Source of the DNA: Flavobacteriales bacterium
GTDB lineage: Bacteria; Bacteroidota; Bacteroidia; Flavobacteriales_F; PHOS-HE28
Assembly: GCA_016721005.1 (NCBI GenBank)
Contig: JADKJM010000007.1
Coordinates: 62,001-126,000 of the forward strand
Direction: 5' to 3'
DNA length: 64,000 nt
Below, one piece after another: positions 16,570-24,824 of the stretch (the first letter of the stretch is position 1; each line of letters begins with the position of its first letter). The notes beneath the pieces were generated by a model. That model was not told the DNA's origin. It did not search any database and saw only the letters and a program-made list of their open reading frames with translations. The translations under genes and the position numbers were made by a program.

Positions 16570-17433
16570 ATGGGAACCCTCAAAGGCCTAGTCAAGAATA
16601 TCCCGCTCACTGCTGGGCTTCAACGATGGTACGGCAACATGATGGCCGTGCAGCGTGGGACCCGGATCATTAAAGCGATCGCCAGTTCCCCATACCCGCA
16701 GGGCGCTGCCATCGCCCATGCGGTCGCTTCAATCGGGCAGATGCCTGCGGGGGGCGAACTGGAGGACATCAATGCAATTGAGGCCCAGCGCCGGAAGTAC
16801 CTCTCCAGGAACGATCAACTTGTGGACGGGACTTTGGGCGATGGAGGCCTTTACGATAATGAGGTGACCATTCGTGAAGCATTCGGGGTAAGCAAATCGC
16901 CCAAACCGGCCATTTTCCTCTACATGTTGATCCGCGCCCTGAAACCCAGTACCGTTCTGGAACTCGGTACCAACACTGGAATCTCCTCGGCGTTCATAGC
17001 CTCTGCCCTCAAACGAAACGGCGAGGGAAGGGTCGTCACATTGGACGCGTCATCCTACCGGCAACGACTTGCACGCGAAATGCACCAAAACCTTGGCTTG
17101 ACCAACGTGAGTTACGTGAACGGGTTGTTCACCGACACATTAGACAGTGTGCTGTCCGATATGCGCGAAATTGACCTCGCATTCATCGATGGGCACCATC
17201 TGTACCAGCCCACCTTGGATTATTTCACGTAGATCGCTCCGTTCGCAACCAAGGATGCGGTCTTCTTGTTCGATGACATCAGTTGGTCCGATGGCATGAA
17301 GCGCGCTTGGTCCGAACTTCAGCACGACAGCCGCACGGGACTTGCGGTGGACCTTTCCTCCGTTGGGCTCATAACCCTACGAAAGAATGAGATAACAGGT
17401 ACCCACGTGATGGAGCAGCTCCACTCCTTGTAG
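16570..17433 (+). pseudogene. Class I SAM-dependent methyltransferase interrupted by an amber codon
   Basis: The frame from ATG 16570 reads a class I methyltransferase: motif I VLELGTNTGISSAF at about 136-149, VVTLDASS at about 159-166, and IDLAFIDGHH near 207-216. A TAG at 17230-17232 stops it after 220 residues. The same frame then continues without further stops for 66 codons to 17433, with plausible coding text (PFATKDAVFLFDDISWSDGMKRAW) that belongs to this fold (compare DDI after the core). A single CAG to TAG change would explain it, restoring a 287-residue protein. The gene lies between clpP and clpX on the opposite strand. Base composition is less GC-rich than its neighbours. Truncation, readthrough or a base error are all possible. 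Confidence 0.8.
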
Positions 17434-17469
17434 GAGCGGAGCTTTCTACACGATCTTGGGCGGACTTTC

Positions 17470-18135
17470 TCACTTACTCCGCACCAGCAATTCGTCGATC
17501 ATGCCGTAGGCCTTGGCCTCTTCGGCGATCATCCAATAGTCGCGGTCGCCGTCCTTCTCCACCTTCTCGAACGTTTGCCCGCTGTGGTTGCTGATGATCT
17601 CGTACAGTTCCTTCTTCAGCTTCTTGATCTCGTTCACGGTGATCTCCATATCCGTGGCCTGGCCTTCGGCGCCGCCCATGGGCTGGTGGATCATCACCCG
17701 CGCATGCTTGAGCGCACTGCGCTTGCCCTTGGTGCCTGCGCACAGCAGCACGGCGCCCATGCTGGCGGCCATACCGGTGCAGATGGTGGCCACATCGGGG
17801 TTGATGTACTGCATGGTGTCATAGATCCCGAGCCCAGCGTACACGCCGCCACCGGGGCTGTTCAGGTAGATCTGGATGTCCTTCTTGGCGTCCACGCTTT
17901 CCAGGAACAGGAGCTGCGCTTGGATGATGTTGGCCACCTGATCGTTGATGCCCGTGCCGAGGAAGATGATGCGGTCCATCATCAAGCGGCTGAAGACGTC
18001 CATCTGCGCCACGTTCAGTTGGCGTTCCTCGATGATGTACGGCGTCATTGATGCATTGACGTACCCGTTGAGGGCCGTGCTGGTGATGCCGCGGTGCTTC
18101 ACCGCGTATTTCTGGAATTCGTCCTTTGGGAACAT
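17470..18135 (-). CDS. clpP: ATP-dependent Clp protease proteolytic subunit ClpP
   Basis: A 221-residue serine protease subunit that forms the double-heptamer chamber used by ClpX. The catalytic triad is visible: Ser125 in GMAASMGA, His150 in MIHQPMGG and Asp199 in DRDYWM. The handle-region signature (NSPGGGVYAGLGIYDTMQ) precedes the active serine. The N-terminus is about 25 residues longer than in E. coli ClpP after processing, which is usual for the family in this phylum. It lies 45 bases downstream of tig on the same strand and is likely co-transcribed with it. Confidence 0.98.
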   Translation of the reverse strand: MFPKDEFQKYAVKHRGITSTALNGYVNASMTPYIIEERQLNVAQMDVFSRLMMDRIIFLGTGINDQVANIIQAQLLFLESVDAKKDIQIYLNSPGGGVYAGLGIYDTMQYINPDVATICTGMAASMGAVLLCAGTKGKRSALKHARVMIHQPMGGAEGQATDMEITVNEIKKLKKELYEIISNHSGQTFEKVEKDGDRDYWMIAEEAKAYGMIDELLVRSK

Positions 18136-18180
18136 CCGGTGCGTGTTTGGGGCTGAAGTACGTTGATCCGAACGTGCGAC

Positions 18181-19533
18181 CTACGCCGTTCGGGCCAAGT
18201 TTACGAACTCATCGAAGCTCACTTTTCGCTCCGCCGGGGCAAGTGCGGATCGGAAGTGCATGGTGATCTTCTGCTGTACGATGGTGTCGCGCATGCGTTT
18301 GATCTGCTCGCGGTCGCCCAAGAGGCGACCTGCCATTTCTTGGAGCTTCGGTCCTTCGGGCGCTGGCATGCCGTACTGCCCGAACTGGTCCACGATGTAC
18401 CGGATGGCGAAATCGTTCATTTCCTCCCCGCGCGCTTCCAATCCGAATTTCTCGATCACATGATCCTCCACGAGTTGGCGCTTCAGGCCTTCCACGTAAC
18501 CCAGATATCCTTCTTCCACTTGTTCAATGGTGATCGGCTCCTGACTGGTCTCCTTGATCCACCGCTTCAGGAAACCGTCCGGCAAACTGATGCGGGCTTG
18601 GTCCTGTAGCGCTTTCATGACCAAGCGCTTGAACACCCGATCGCTATCGCGCATGAAACTGCGTTCCAGGCCTTCCTTTGCCTTGGCGCGGAATCCGGCC
18701 TCGTCCGCCACGGCATCCTTGCCAAGGACGCGATCGAAAAGGTCCTGGTCCAACGGAACAGGGATCATCCGTTTGATCTCCGCAATGCGGAAGAGGAAAT
18801 TGCCGGATACGTCATGCACGCGGTCGTGGTCAATACCGAGCATGCGCGCCAGATCCTCGTGATCCCGACTCACCTTGTGCGGATCCACGGTCACTTCATC
18901 GCCCACCGTCTTTCCTGTCAGGAGCGCTTTGGTAGCGGCGTCCTCCAGGTATTCCAAGCTGACGGTGGCGCGGTGCATGATCCCGCCTTCCTTGATCGCA
19001 CCCTCCTCATTCAACTCGATCATGTCACCAAGGAGCATGTCCTTGTCCTCGCTCGAGGTGCCATCCTCCAACTTGCCGAAGCGGCGCTGCATGTCGGTCA
19101 CTTCGCGTTGGATCAGGTCCTCGTTCACATCCACGATCGGCAGTTCCACTTTCACGCGTTCCAGGTCCACATCGATGTTCGGTGCCATACCCAGCTCATA
19201 GGCGAATTCGAATTCGCCGGGTTCATCCCAATTGTTGGTATCCACCTGCTCCGCCTTCGGCAAGGGTTGCCCGAGCACGCGGATCGCATTGGTGTTCAGG
19301 TATTCGCGCAGGTTCTCGTCGATCAGGCGTTCCACTTCATTCAACAGGACGCCTCGGCCCACCCGTTTCTTGATCAGCGTCATGGGTACTTGGCCGGGCC
19401 GGAAGCCGGGTAGTACAGCGTTCTTGCGTTGTTCCTTCAAGGCTTTCTCCACTCCGGGGTTGTAGTCCTCGGGGGTCAGCTTCACCCTCAAGGTGGCGGT
19501 GAGCGTGCCGGTCTCTTCGCGTTGGATGTTCAT
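18181..19533 (-). CDS. tig: Trigger factor
   Basis: The 450-residue ribosome-associated chaperone contacts nascent chains and may have peptidyl-prolyl isomerase activity. The N-terminal ribosome-binding domain carries GFRPGQVPMTLIKKRVG at about residues 43-59, the conserved signature loop. A central FKBP-like region (about 150-240) contains the sequence GDMIELNEEGAIKEGG but looks divergent from active FKBPs, as in other Bacteroidota. The long helical C-domain with many Glu/Arg pairs ends the protein. It is the first gene of a tig-clpP pair, with a tRNA-Leu gene upstream on the same strand. Confidence 0.96.
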   Translation of the reverse strand: MNIQREETGTLTATLRVKLTPEDYNPGVEKALKEQRKNAVLPGFRPGQVPMTLIKKRVGRGVLLNEVERLIDENLREYLNTNAIRVLGQPLPKAEQVDTNNWDEPGEFEFAYELGMAPNIDVDLERVKVELPIVDVNEDLIQREVTDMQRRFGKLEDGTSSEDKDMLLGDMIELNEEGAIKEGGIMHRATVSLEYLEDAATKALLTGKTVGDEVTVDPHKVSRDHEDLARMLGIDHDRVHDVSGNFLFRIAEIKRMIPVPLDQDLFDRVLGKDAVADEAGFRAKAKEGLERSFMRDSDRVFKRLVMKALQDQARISLPDGFLKRWIKETSQEPITIEQVEEGYLGYVEGLKRQLVEDHVIEKFGLEARGEEMNDFAIRYIVDQFGQYGMPAPEGPKLQEMAGRLLGDREQIKRMRDTIVQQKITMHFRSALAPAERKVSFDEFVNLARTA

Positions 19534-19609
19534 GGTCGAAAGCGTTGCGCGTTCGCGCGTTGCGTGTTACGGGTTGAATGCTCGCCTTTGCGCTTGCTTC
19601 GGCGACTTG

Positions 19610-19691
19610 TACGGACGGGGGGACTCGAACCCCCACACCTTGCAGTACTGGATCCTAAGTCCAGCGCGTCTACCAATTCCGCCACGTCCGT
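19610..19691 (-). tRNA. tRNA-Leu (anticodon UAG)
   Basis: Eighty-two bases fold as a class II tRNA. The acceptor stem ACGGACG/CGTCCGT is fully paired, the D arm reads GCGGAATTGGTAGACGC, the anticodon stem CTGGA/TCCAG encloses CTTAGGA, giving anticodon UAG for CUN leucine codons, and the T arm is GGGGGTTCGAGTCCCCC. The variable arm is short-stemmed as in bacterial tRNA-Leu. The genome does not encode the 3' CCA. Confidence 0.97.
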
Positions 19692-19780
19692 GGGTCTTGA
19701 AAAATGGACCGCGAAGGTAGTGGACACCCGCGCTTTCGAGACCGGTGAAGATCGCGCGGAACCGTACTCGACCCCTCGTT

Positions 19781-19788
19781 TACCTTCG
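19781..19788 (+). promoter_or_regulatory. TAnnTTyG promoter box, flavin reductase-like gene
   Basis: TACCTTCG lies 16 bases before the ATG at 19805. Confidence 0.55.
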
Positions 19789-19804
19789 GCCCCTCTTTCA
19801 TTCG

Positions 19805-20701
19805 ATGAAGCATTTCGATCCGGCGCAACTCACGATCCCCGAAGTCCACGGCTACTTGCTCGGCGCGATCGGGCCACGTCCCATCGCCTTCGCCAGCACC
19901 ATCGATGCGCAGGGTCGCCCGAACCTGAGTCCGTTCAGCTTCTTCAATTGCTTCGGCGCGAATCCACCGCTTCTCATCTTCAGTCCGGCGCGGCGCGGAC
20001 GAGACAACACGACCAAGCACAGCTTCCACAATGTGCAGGCGGTTCCCGAAGTGGTGATCAATGTGGTCACGTACGCTATGGTGCAACAGATGTCATTGGC
20101 CAGCGGCGAATACCCGGAAGGCGTGAACGAATTCGAGAAGGCAGGATTCACGGCGATCGCCTCGGAGAAAGTGAAGCCTTTCCGCGTGAAGGAAAGTCCG
20201 GTCCAATTCGAATGCGTGGTGAAGCAGGTGATCAAGACCGGTACCGGTGGCGGTGCAGGCAATCTGGTGATCTGTGAAGTGGTGATGATCCATGTGGACG
20301 AGAACGTGCTCGATGCCAATGGCCGGATCGATCAACGGAAGATCGATCTGGTGGGCCGCATGGGTGGGCACACCTATGCACGCGCACACGGCGATGCGCT
20401 CTTCGAACTGCCGCAGCCCAACACCCATATCGGTGTCGGCGTGGACGCCCTCCCCGCCGAAGCACGATCGAGCACGATCCTGACCGGGAACGATCTGGGC
20501 CGACTCGGTGCCGCGACCACCATTCCGGACGAAACCAGTGTGAACGAATACAAACTCACCGAGTTGAGTGATACCTTCATCACCCTGCAAAACAAACCCG
20601 AAGCATTGCGCGATTCATTGCACCGACACGCCCAGGACCTGCTTGCGCAGGGCCGCGTGGAAGAAGCATGGAAGACGCTCCTCTCCTTCAACGCACGCTA
20701 G
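19805..20701 (+). CDS. Flavin reductase-like FMN-binding split-barrel protein
   Basis: The 298-residue protein matches the flavin reductase-like split-barrel family, which binds FMN and often reduces flavin with NAD(P)H. Visible marks are AIGPRPIAFASTIDAQGRPNLSPFSFFN at about 21-48, LLIFSPARRG, and INVVTYAMVQQM near 92-103. The last 100 residues go beyond the core barrel and hold Asn/His-rich text (TYARAHGDALFELPQPN), a C-terminal extension seen in Bacteroidota homologues. The start is fixed by the promoter box and the lack of coding pattern upstream. No partner oxygenase is nearby, so the physiological electron acceptor is unknown. Confidence 0.9.
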   Translation: MKHFDPAQLTIPEVHGYLLGAIGPRPIAFASTIDAQGRPNLSPFSFFNCFGANPPLLIFSPARRGRDNTTKHSFHNVQAVPEVVINVVTYAMVQQMSLASGEYPEGVNEFEKAGFTAIASEKVKPFRVKESPVQFECVVKQVIKTGTGGGAGNLVICEVVMIHVDENVLDANGRIDQRKIDLVGRMGGHTYARAHGDALFELPQPNTHIGVGVDALPAEARSSTILTGNDLGRLGAATTIPDETSVNEYKLTELSDTFITLQNKPEALRDSLHRHAQDLLAQGRVEEAWKTLLSFNAR

Positions 20702-20748
20702 GCCTCAGCCCCGCAAAGCATTCCCCGAACACTCAATCCAAACACGCC

Positions 20749-21140
20749 ATGGCACAAGTAACCATCACCGGAACCATCAAGGTCGTTGGCCAGACCGTAC
20801 AGGTCAGCGAGAAATTCAGCAAACGCGAGATCGTGATCACCGAGCAATCGGGACAATACCCACAATTGATCCGATCGAATTCAAGCAGGACAAGACCGGC
20901 CTCTTGGACGGCTTCAACCCTGGTGATGAGGTGAGCGTGATGTGCTACGTCGGCGGTCGCGAGTGGACCGGCAAGGATGGTGTGACCAAGTACTTCCTCA
21001 GCCTTAGCGGCAACCGGATCGAGCGCGCAGGTGCTACTACAAGCACCCCAGCGCCTTCAGGCACACGACAGAACGCTCCGACGCCAAGCATGGCGGATGC
21101 ACCTCCCGCAGCCGGTGAGGAGGACGATCTGCCGTTCTAG
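20749..21140 (+). pseudogene. DUF3127 (ssDNA-binding-like) gene with a one-base frameshift
   Basis: From ATG 20749 the first frame gives MAQVTITGTIKVVGQTVQVS through YPQLI, and then loses sense. The +1 alternative frame picks up PIEFKQDKTGLLDGFNPGD and continues to the acidic tail EEDDLPF ending at 21140. The join falls at about 20871, where inserting one C (ATCCGATC to ATCCCGATC) restores one protein of about 130 residues. The merged protein fits the DUF3127 family, with a small OB-like domain and an acidic C-terminus like that of single-stranded-DNA-binding proteins. The lesion is in a run of C and may be a sequencing error. It is convergent with the glycosyltransferase; their stops overlap. 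Confidence 0.8.
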
Positions 21141-22303
21141 ATCTCACGGAATAATTCGTGCGGGCCTCGGGTCCGCACGCGTCGGCCTTTCCATAAGGGC
21201 CGAAGGAACGGTGAGACCATGGCGATCACGGGTGCGTAACCCGTGAAGGCGATCATGCTCACCAGCGTTCCCATCAAGCTCGCTGGTTGACCGAAGCGCG
21301 TGCGCACCGATCGTACCAACATGAGCACCGGTACGATCCACATGCACCACGCCGCGAAAAGCAGCGACGTGGTGAACAATGCGTGGTCCCCGATCCGTGG
21401 GGCGCAGGTGATCGATGTGATCAACAAGCCCCACGGGTAGAGCAGCGCCATCGACCCGAGCAGGTTAGAGCCACCACGAACGCCGTGCATCTTTCCGGCC
21501 CAGCGCAAGCGTTGCTGGATCATCGGTCCGAGGCCATTCATTGCCTGCGCAATTACAGCAGCATCAGGGTCGAAGTGTCCGGTAACGGTTCCGCCGTTGT
21601 GCTTTATGCGCTGCAAGAGGAAGACATCATCACCACTCGACGATCGGTCGCCTTCGTATCCGTTGGCTGCAACGAACGCGGCCTTGGTGAATGCGAGGTT
21701 CGCACCGTAGGCCAACGCAGGTGATCCGGATCCTGAGGTTCCGATCGCCATTCCCAGAAGCGCCGCTTGTTCATCAACCTGCAACCCGCCGAGGATCCCG
21801 CTGCCGGTTGTCCAGACGGGAAGGACGATCAACGCACTTTGCTTCATTTGCCAATGCTCCGCTATGGAAGCCAGTCGCCTTGGTCCGCAACGCACGTCCG
21901 CATCCGTAAGCACGATCAATTCGCCCTTCGCCGCTTCAACGGCGGTAGTGATCGCTGCCTTCTTTCCGGCTCCGTTATTCGGAAGCAGCCGAAGCCGTGG
22001 CCAACGCGCGATCATTTCCTGAACGATCGTGCTCGTTCGGTCGGTGCTCTGGTCATCCACCACGATCACCTCCATGCGATCGCGTGGGTGATCCTGTGCA
22101 TACAAGTCCTGCAATATCCCCGCGATCCCTGCCTCTTCATCGCGTGCAGGAACGATCACTGAAATGAACGGAACGGCTTCATTACCACCTCGCTCTCCGG
22201 AAGCTTCCGTTTGCCGAATGGCATGCGTCCATCCACCGATCACAGCCGCGAACACAAGTCCGATCGCGAACAGGATCAACGCGATGAGTAAGCACGTGCT
22301 CAT
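21137..22303 (-). CDS. Family 2 glycosyltransferase, membrane-bound
   Basis: The 388-residue protein has an N-terminal membrane helix (residues 3-25), a GT-A domain and C-terminal helices near 290-355. The nucleotide-sugar site is marked by ISVIVPARDEEAGI at about 47-60, VVDDQSTD, and the metal-binding TDADVR. The downstream QQRLRW box (QxxRW) is typical of processive or polyprenol-linked GT2 enzymes. The start ATG overlaps the stop of the upstream gene by four bases (ATGA), so the two are translationally coupled. It could add a sugar to a lipid carrier or build a surface polysaccharide; acceptor and donor are unknown. Confidence 0.9.
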   Translation of the reverse strand: MSTCLLIALILFAIGLVFAAVIGGWTHAIRQTEASGERGGNEAVPFISVIVPARDEEAGIAGILQDLYAQDHPRDRMEVIVVDDQSTDRTSTIVQEMIARWPRLRLLPNNGAGKKAAITTAVEAAKGELIVLTDADVRCGPRRLASIAEHWQMKQSALIVLPVWTTGSGILGGLQVDEQAALLGMAIGTSGSGSPALAYGANLAFTKAAFVAANGYEGDRSSSGDDVFLLQRIKHNGGTVTGHFDPDAAVIAQAMNGLGPMIQQRLRWAGKMHGVRGGSNLLGSMALLYPWGLLITSITCAPRIGDHALFTTSLLFAAWCMWIVPVLMLVRSVRTRFGQPASLMGTLVSMIAFTGYAPVIAMVSPFLRPLWKGRRVRTRGPHELFREI

Positions 22304-23259
22304 GCGCGCGCGTTACGGATCCGTGCCATCAACAGGATCAAGCTACCGATCAACGCCGGCAGTGCGATATTGATCACCCATAGTGCCGTGGAGGCGAGGA
22401 AGACGCCCTTGTCCTGGGCAAGATGGGGGGAGATCAAAGCGACGGCGATGGTGCCACGTACACCCAACTCGGTAAGCATGACCGTGGGGATCAACGTGGA
22501 GAACAGGAAGGCGACGGGGATCGCGAAGAGCGAGTCGAGGACGGGAACGTCCGCCATGACCACCAGGATGATCATGAACTGGATCGCGAACACGACATAC
22601 CGCAGGGTGCTGTACAACAAGACCCTGAACAGCACATCGACACCCATGCGATCAAGCGCGGCGGCATGTCTTTCCCAACGACGAACGATCGGGATCCGCG
22701 CGATCACCTTGTGTAACAAGTCCGGATTGAAGTAGAGCAAGAGGCTTGCAACGGCGACCAATGCGCATAGGGCGATCCAGGCCACGCCCAATGGATCGAC
22801 GGCCTCCGATCGAGCAGTGATGATAAGGGCGATCAACCCCAGCGTTCCCATGACGACCGTGACCACGAACTGCGCGATGCTGCCCACGGCAGTAGCGAAG
22901 CTTGCCGGGATCCGGTTCTCCGGTGCGAGGAACAGCACGCGGCCTACGAATTCCCCTACCCGGTTCGGGGTGATCATCCCGATGCTCGTACCAGCGATCG
23001 TCGCGACGAACGCTTTGCCGATGGAGATCCGCTCCACATCGCGCATCAACAGGCGCCACTTCGCTGCTTCCAAACCCCAGTTGAGCAGGGTAAGCACCAG
23101 AACACCCGATAGCGTAGCCAACAACAAGGCTTGATCCCGATCAGACAATACCTCAGCGAAGCCTTGCGCATCCCCATGGGTGCTCAAGCGCAAATACAGG
23201 AAACCGGAGGCCAAGAGGAACACGGTCCAACGGATGATCAGGATCGTGCGGCGGCTCAC
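22300..23259 (-). CDS. Lysylphosphatidylglycerol synthase-type transmembrane protein
   Basis: The 319-residue protein starts with GTG at 23257-23259 and has eight or so membrane helices. It matches the flippase-like/UPF0104 family (YbhN-type): the conserved stretch SIGMITPNRVGEFVGRVLFL at about 108-128 and a later AIPVAFLFSTLIPT. No soluble synthase domain is attached, so it is more likely a lipid-linked transport or flippase partner than an aminoacyl transferase. Coupling to the downstream glycosyltransferase by a four-base overlap suggests that the pair handles a lipid-linked sugar. That link is inferred from context. Confidence 0.88.
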   Translation of the reverse strand: MSRRTILIIRWTVFLLASGFLYLRLSTHGDAQGFAEVLSDRDQALLLATLSGVLVLTLLNWGLEAAKWRLLMRDVERISIGKAFVATIAGTSIGMITPNRVGEFVGRVLFLAPENRIPASFATAVGSIAQFVVTVVMGTLGLIALIITARSEAVDPLGVAWIALCALVAVASLLLYFNPDLLHKVIARIPIVRRWERHAAALDRMGVDVLFRVLLYSTLRYVVFAIQFMIILVVMADVPVLDSLFAIPVAFLFSTLIPTVMLTELGVRGTIAVALISPHLAQDKGVFLASTALWVINIALPALIGSLILLMARIRNARA

Positions 23260-23261
23260 GG

Positions 23262-23269
23262 TACTTTCG
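23262..23269 (+). promoter_or_regulatory. Promoter box for ruvC
   Basis: TACTTTCG on the plus strand lies 46 bases before the ruvC ATG and just outside the GTG of the divergent gene. Confidence 0.5.
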
Positions 23270-23290
23270 TGCTCTCTGGTTGAAGACGAT

Positions 23291-23298
23291 CAAAAGTA
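23291..23298 (-). promoter_or_regulatory. Promoter box for the UPF0104-glycosyltransferase pair
   Basis: TACTTTTG on the minus strand lies 31 bases before the GTG start at 23259. It sits downstream of the opposing ruvC box, so the two divergent transcripts would overlap at their 5' ends. Confidence 0.55.
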
Positions 23299-23315
23299 GA
23301 GCAGTGGCCATCCCC

Positions 23316-23885
23316 ATGGAGCGCATCATCCTCGGCATCGACCCCGGCACCACGGTGATGGGCTACGGCGTGCTGGTGGTGGAAGGCAGCGGAGTGCGGT
23401 TGTTGGATGCCGGTGCGATCCGCTTTGCAGCCGATGCCGATCACACGGCGAAACTCCATGCGATCTTCCGCGAAACGTCCCGGATCATCGGTCTGCATCG
23501 GCCAATGGAACTGGCGATCGAGGCGCAGTTCTTCGGCAAGAACGTGCAGAGCATGTTGAAGCTGGGTCGTGCGCAAGGCGTGGCCATCGCTGCTGCGCTT
23601 CACCATGACCTGACCGTGGCGGAATACGCGCCAAGGCGCGTGAAGCAGAGCATTACCGGGAACGGTAACGCAAGCAAGGAACAGGTGGCTGCCATGCTGT
23701 TGAGCATCCTGAAGATCGCGGAACTGCCGACCAGCACCGATGCGACCGATGCGGTGGCTGTTGCCGTTTGTCATCATTTCGGAGCGACAGGTCGTGTGAC
23801 GATCTCATCCGTCGGAAAGGGTCGGAAGAGTGTGTCCGGATGGTCAGGGTTCGTTCGCAACAACCCCGATCGGGTCAAGCGCTGA
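23316..23885 (+). CDS. ruvC: Crossover junction endodeoxyribonuclease RuvC
   Basis: The 189-residue nuclease resolves Holliday junctions together with RuvAB. The RNase H-like catalytic acids are visible: Asp8 in ILGIDPGTTVMGYG, a Glu in MELAIEAQFFGKNVQSM, and the paired acidic residues in SKEQVAAML and ATDAVAVAVCHH. The product is slightly longer than E. coli RuvC because of a basic C-terminal tail (KGRKSVSGWSGFVRNNPDRVK). The start at ATG 23316 begins directly at the first strand. ruvA and ruvB are not in the window. Confidence 0.96.
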   Translation: MERIILGIDPGTTVMGYGVLVVEGSGVRLLDAGAIRFAADADHTAKLHAIFRETSRIIGLHRPMELAIEAQFFGKNVQSMLKLGRAQGVAIAAALHHDLTVAEYAPRRVKQSITGNGNASKEQVAAMLLSILKIAELPTSTDATDAVAVAVCHHFGATGRVTISSVGKGRKSVSGWSGFVRNNPDRVKR

Positions 23886-23889
23886 ACGA

Positions 23890-24279
23890 TCAAGCGTTGC
23901 GGATCCGATCAGCGATGGCGGCCAACTCCTCTGCGGACAATTTCAATTTCGGACGTGCGAAGTCCATGTCGCTCATCCGATCGATCGGGATGAGGTGTAC
24001 ATGTGCGTGCGGCACTTCCAAGCCGATCACACACACACCCACACGATCACAGGGTACCACCTTGCGGATCTTCCTGGCAACCTCTTGGGCGAACAACATG
24101 ATGCCCGCCAGTTGATCAGGTGGTAGATCGAAGAACACATCAACTTCCAACTTGGGCACCACGAGGGTATGTCCTTCTCGCAGCGGGTTGATGTCCAGGA
24201 ACGCGAAGTATCGATCATCCTCCGCCACCTTGTGGCAGGGGATCTCGCCCTGAATGATGCGCGTGAAGATGCTGGCCAT
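23890..24279 (-). CDS. HIT-family nucleotide hydrolase/transferase
   Basis: The 129-residue protein carries the histidine triad HAHVH at residues 91-95 (His91, His93, His95), followed by LIPI. The N-terminal FTRIIQGEIPCHKVAEDD and FAFLDINPLREGHTLVVPK segments are typical of HINT-like proteins that hydrolyse purine phosphoramidates or dinucleoside polyphosphates. It lies two bases downstream of greA on the same strand, a common pairing in Bacteroidota. It is cytoplasmic with no signal peptide. Confidence 0.95.
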   Translation of the reverse strand: MASIFTRIIQGEIPCHKVAEDDRYFAFLDINPLREGHTLVVPKLEVDVFFDLPPDQLAGIMLFAQEVARKIRKVVPCDRVGVCVIGLEVPHAHVHLIPIDRMSDMDFARPKLKLSAEELAAIADRIRNA

Positions 24280-24281
24280 CC

Positions 24282-24755
24282 TTAGCGCGTGATCTCGATG
24301 ATCTCGAAACGCGTGGTCCCGGCCGGAGTGATCACCTCTGCCACTTCGCCTCTCGCTTTACCGAGAAGCCCTTTGCCGATGGGTGAGGTCACGCTGATCT
24401 TTCCCGCACGGATATCGGCTTCGCTTTCGGCGACGATGACGAAGTCCCGTTTGCTGTCATTGTCCATGTGCCGGACCGTCACTTTGCAGTGGATGTACAC
24501 CCGGCTATCATCCACTTGGCTGGTATCGATGACGCGCGCATTGGCCATCACCTTCTCCAGCTTCGCGATGCGGGCTTCCAATAGCCCTTGGTCCTCCTTG
24601 GCCGCGTGGTACTCGGCGTTCTCACTCAGGTCGCCCTTGTCACGCGCGTCGGCGATCTGCTGGCTCAGGTGCGGCCGCTCCACGGACCGCATGTGGTGCA
24701 GTTCGTCCATCAACTTCTTCAAGCCTTCCTCGGTGTAGTATGCCGGATCGCTCAT
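24282..24755 (-). CDS. greA: Transcription elongation factor GreA
   Basis: The 157-residue factor enters the RNA polymerase secondary channel and stimulates cleavage of backtracked RNA. From ATG 24753-24755 the N-terminal coiled coil carries YYTEEGLKKLMDELHHMRSVERP, with the acidic tip DARDKGDLSENAEYHAAKEDQ at about 35-55. The C-terminal domain contains KISVTSPIGKGLLGKARGEV. It is transcribed with the HIT gene. Its leader begins close to the end of the PorV-like gene. Confidence 0.97.
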   Translation of the reverse strand: MSDPAYYTEEGLKKLMDELHHMRSVERPHLSQQIADARDKGDLSENAEYHAAKEDQGLLEARIAKLEKVMANARVIDTSQVDDSRVYIHCKVTVRHMDNDSKRDFVIVAESEADIRAGKISVTSPIGKGLLGKARGEVAEVITPAGTTRFEIIEITR

Positions 24756-24779
24756 GACGGTGGTCTTGTATGAACAGCG

Positions 24780-24805
24780 GAAGAGGACCCCGAAAGGTCC
24801 TCTTC
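24780..24805 (-). terminator. Hairpin at the end of the PorV-like operon
   Basis: GAAGAGGACC and GGTCCTCTTC form a perfect 10-bp stem around a six-base loop, 20 bases downstream of the PorV-like stop. No strong T-run follows. The greA promoter box overlaps its upstream side, so the hairpin may also be part of the greA leader. Confidence 0.65.
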
Positions 24806-24806
24806 C

Positions 24807-24814
24807 CAAAGATA
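24807..24814 (-). promoter_or_regulatory. TAnnTTTG promoter box, greA
   Basis: TATCTTTG on the minus strand lies 51 bases before the greA ATG and immediately upstream of the 10-bp hairpin. Confidence 0.5.
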
Positions 24815-24824
24815 AATGGCTCGA

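Noticed and set aside
17230..17232. Pyrrolysine or other recoded amber codon
   Set aside because: No pyrrolysine genes are visible and the phylum does not use it as far as I know; a point mutation or sequence error is simpler.
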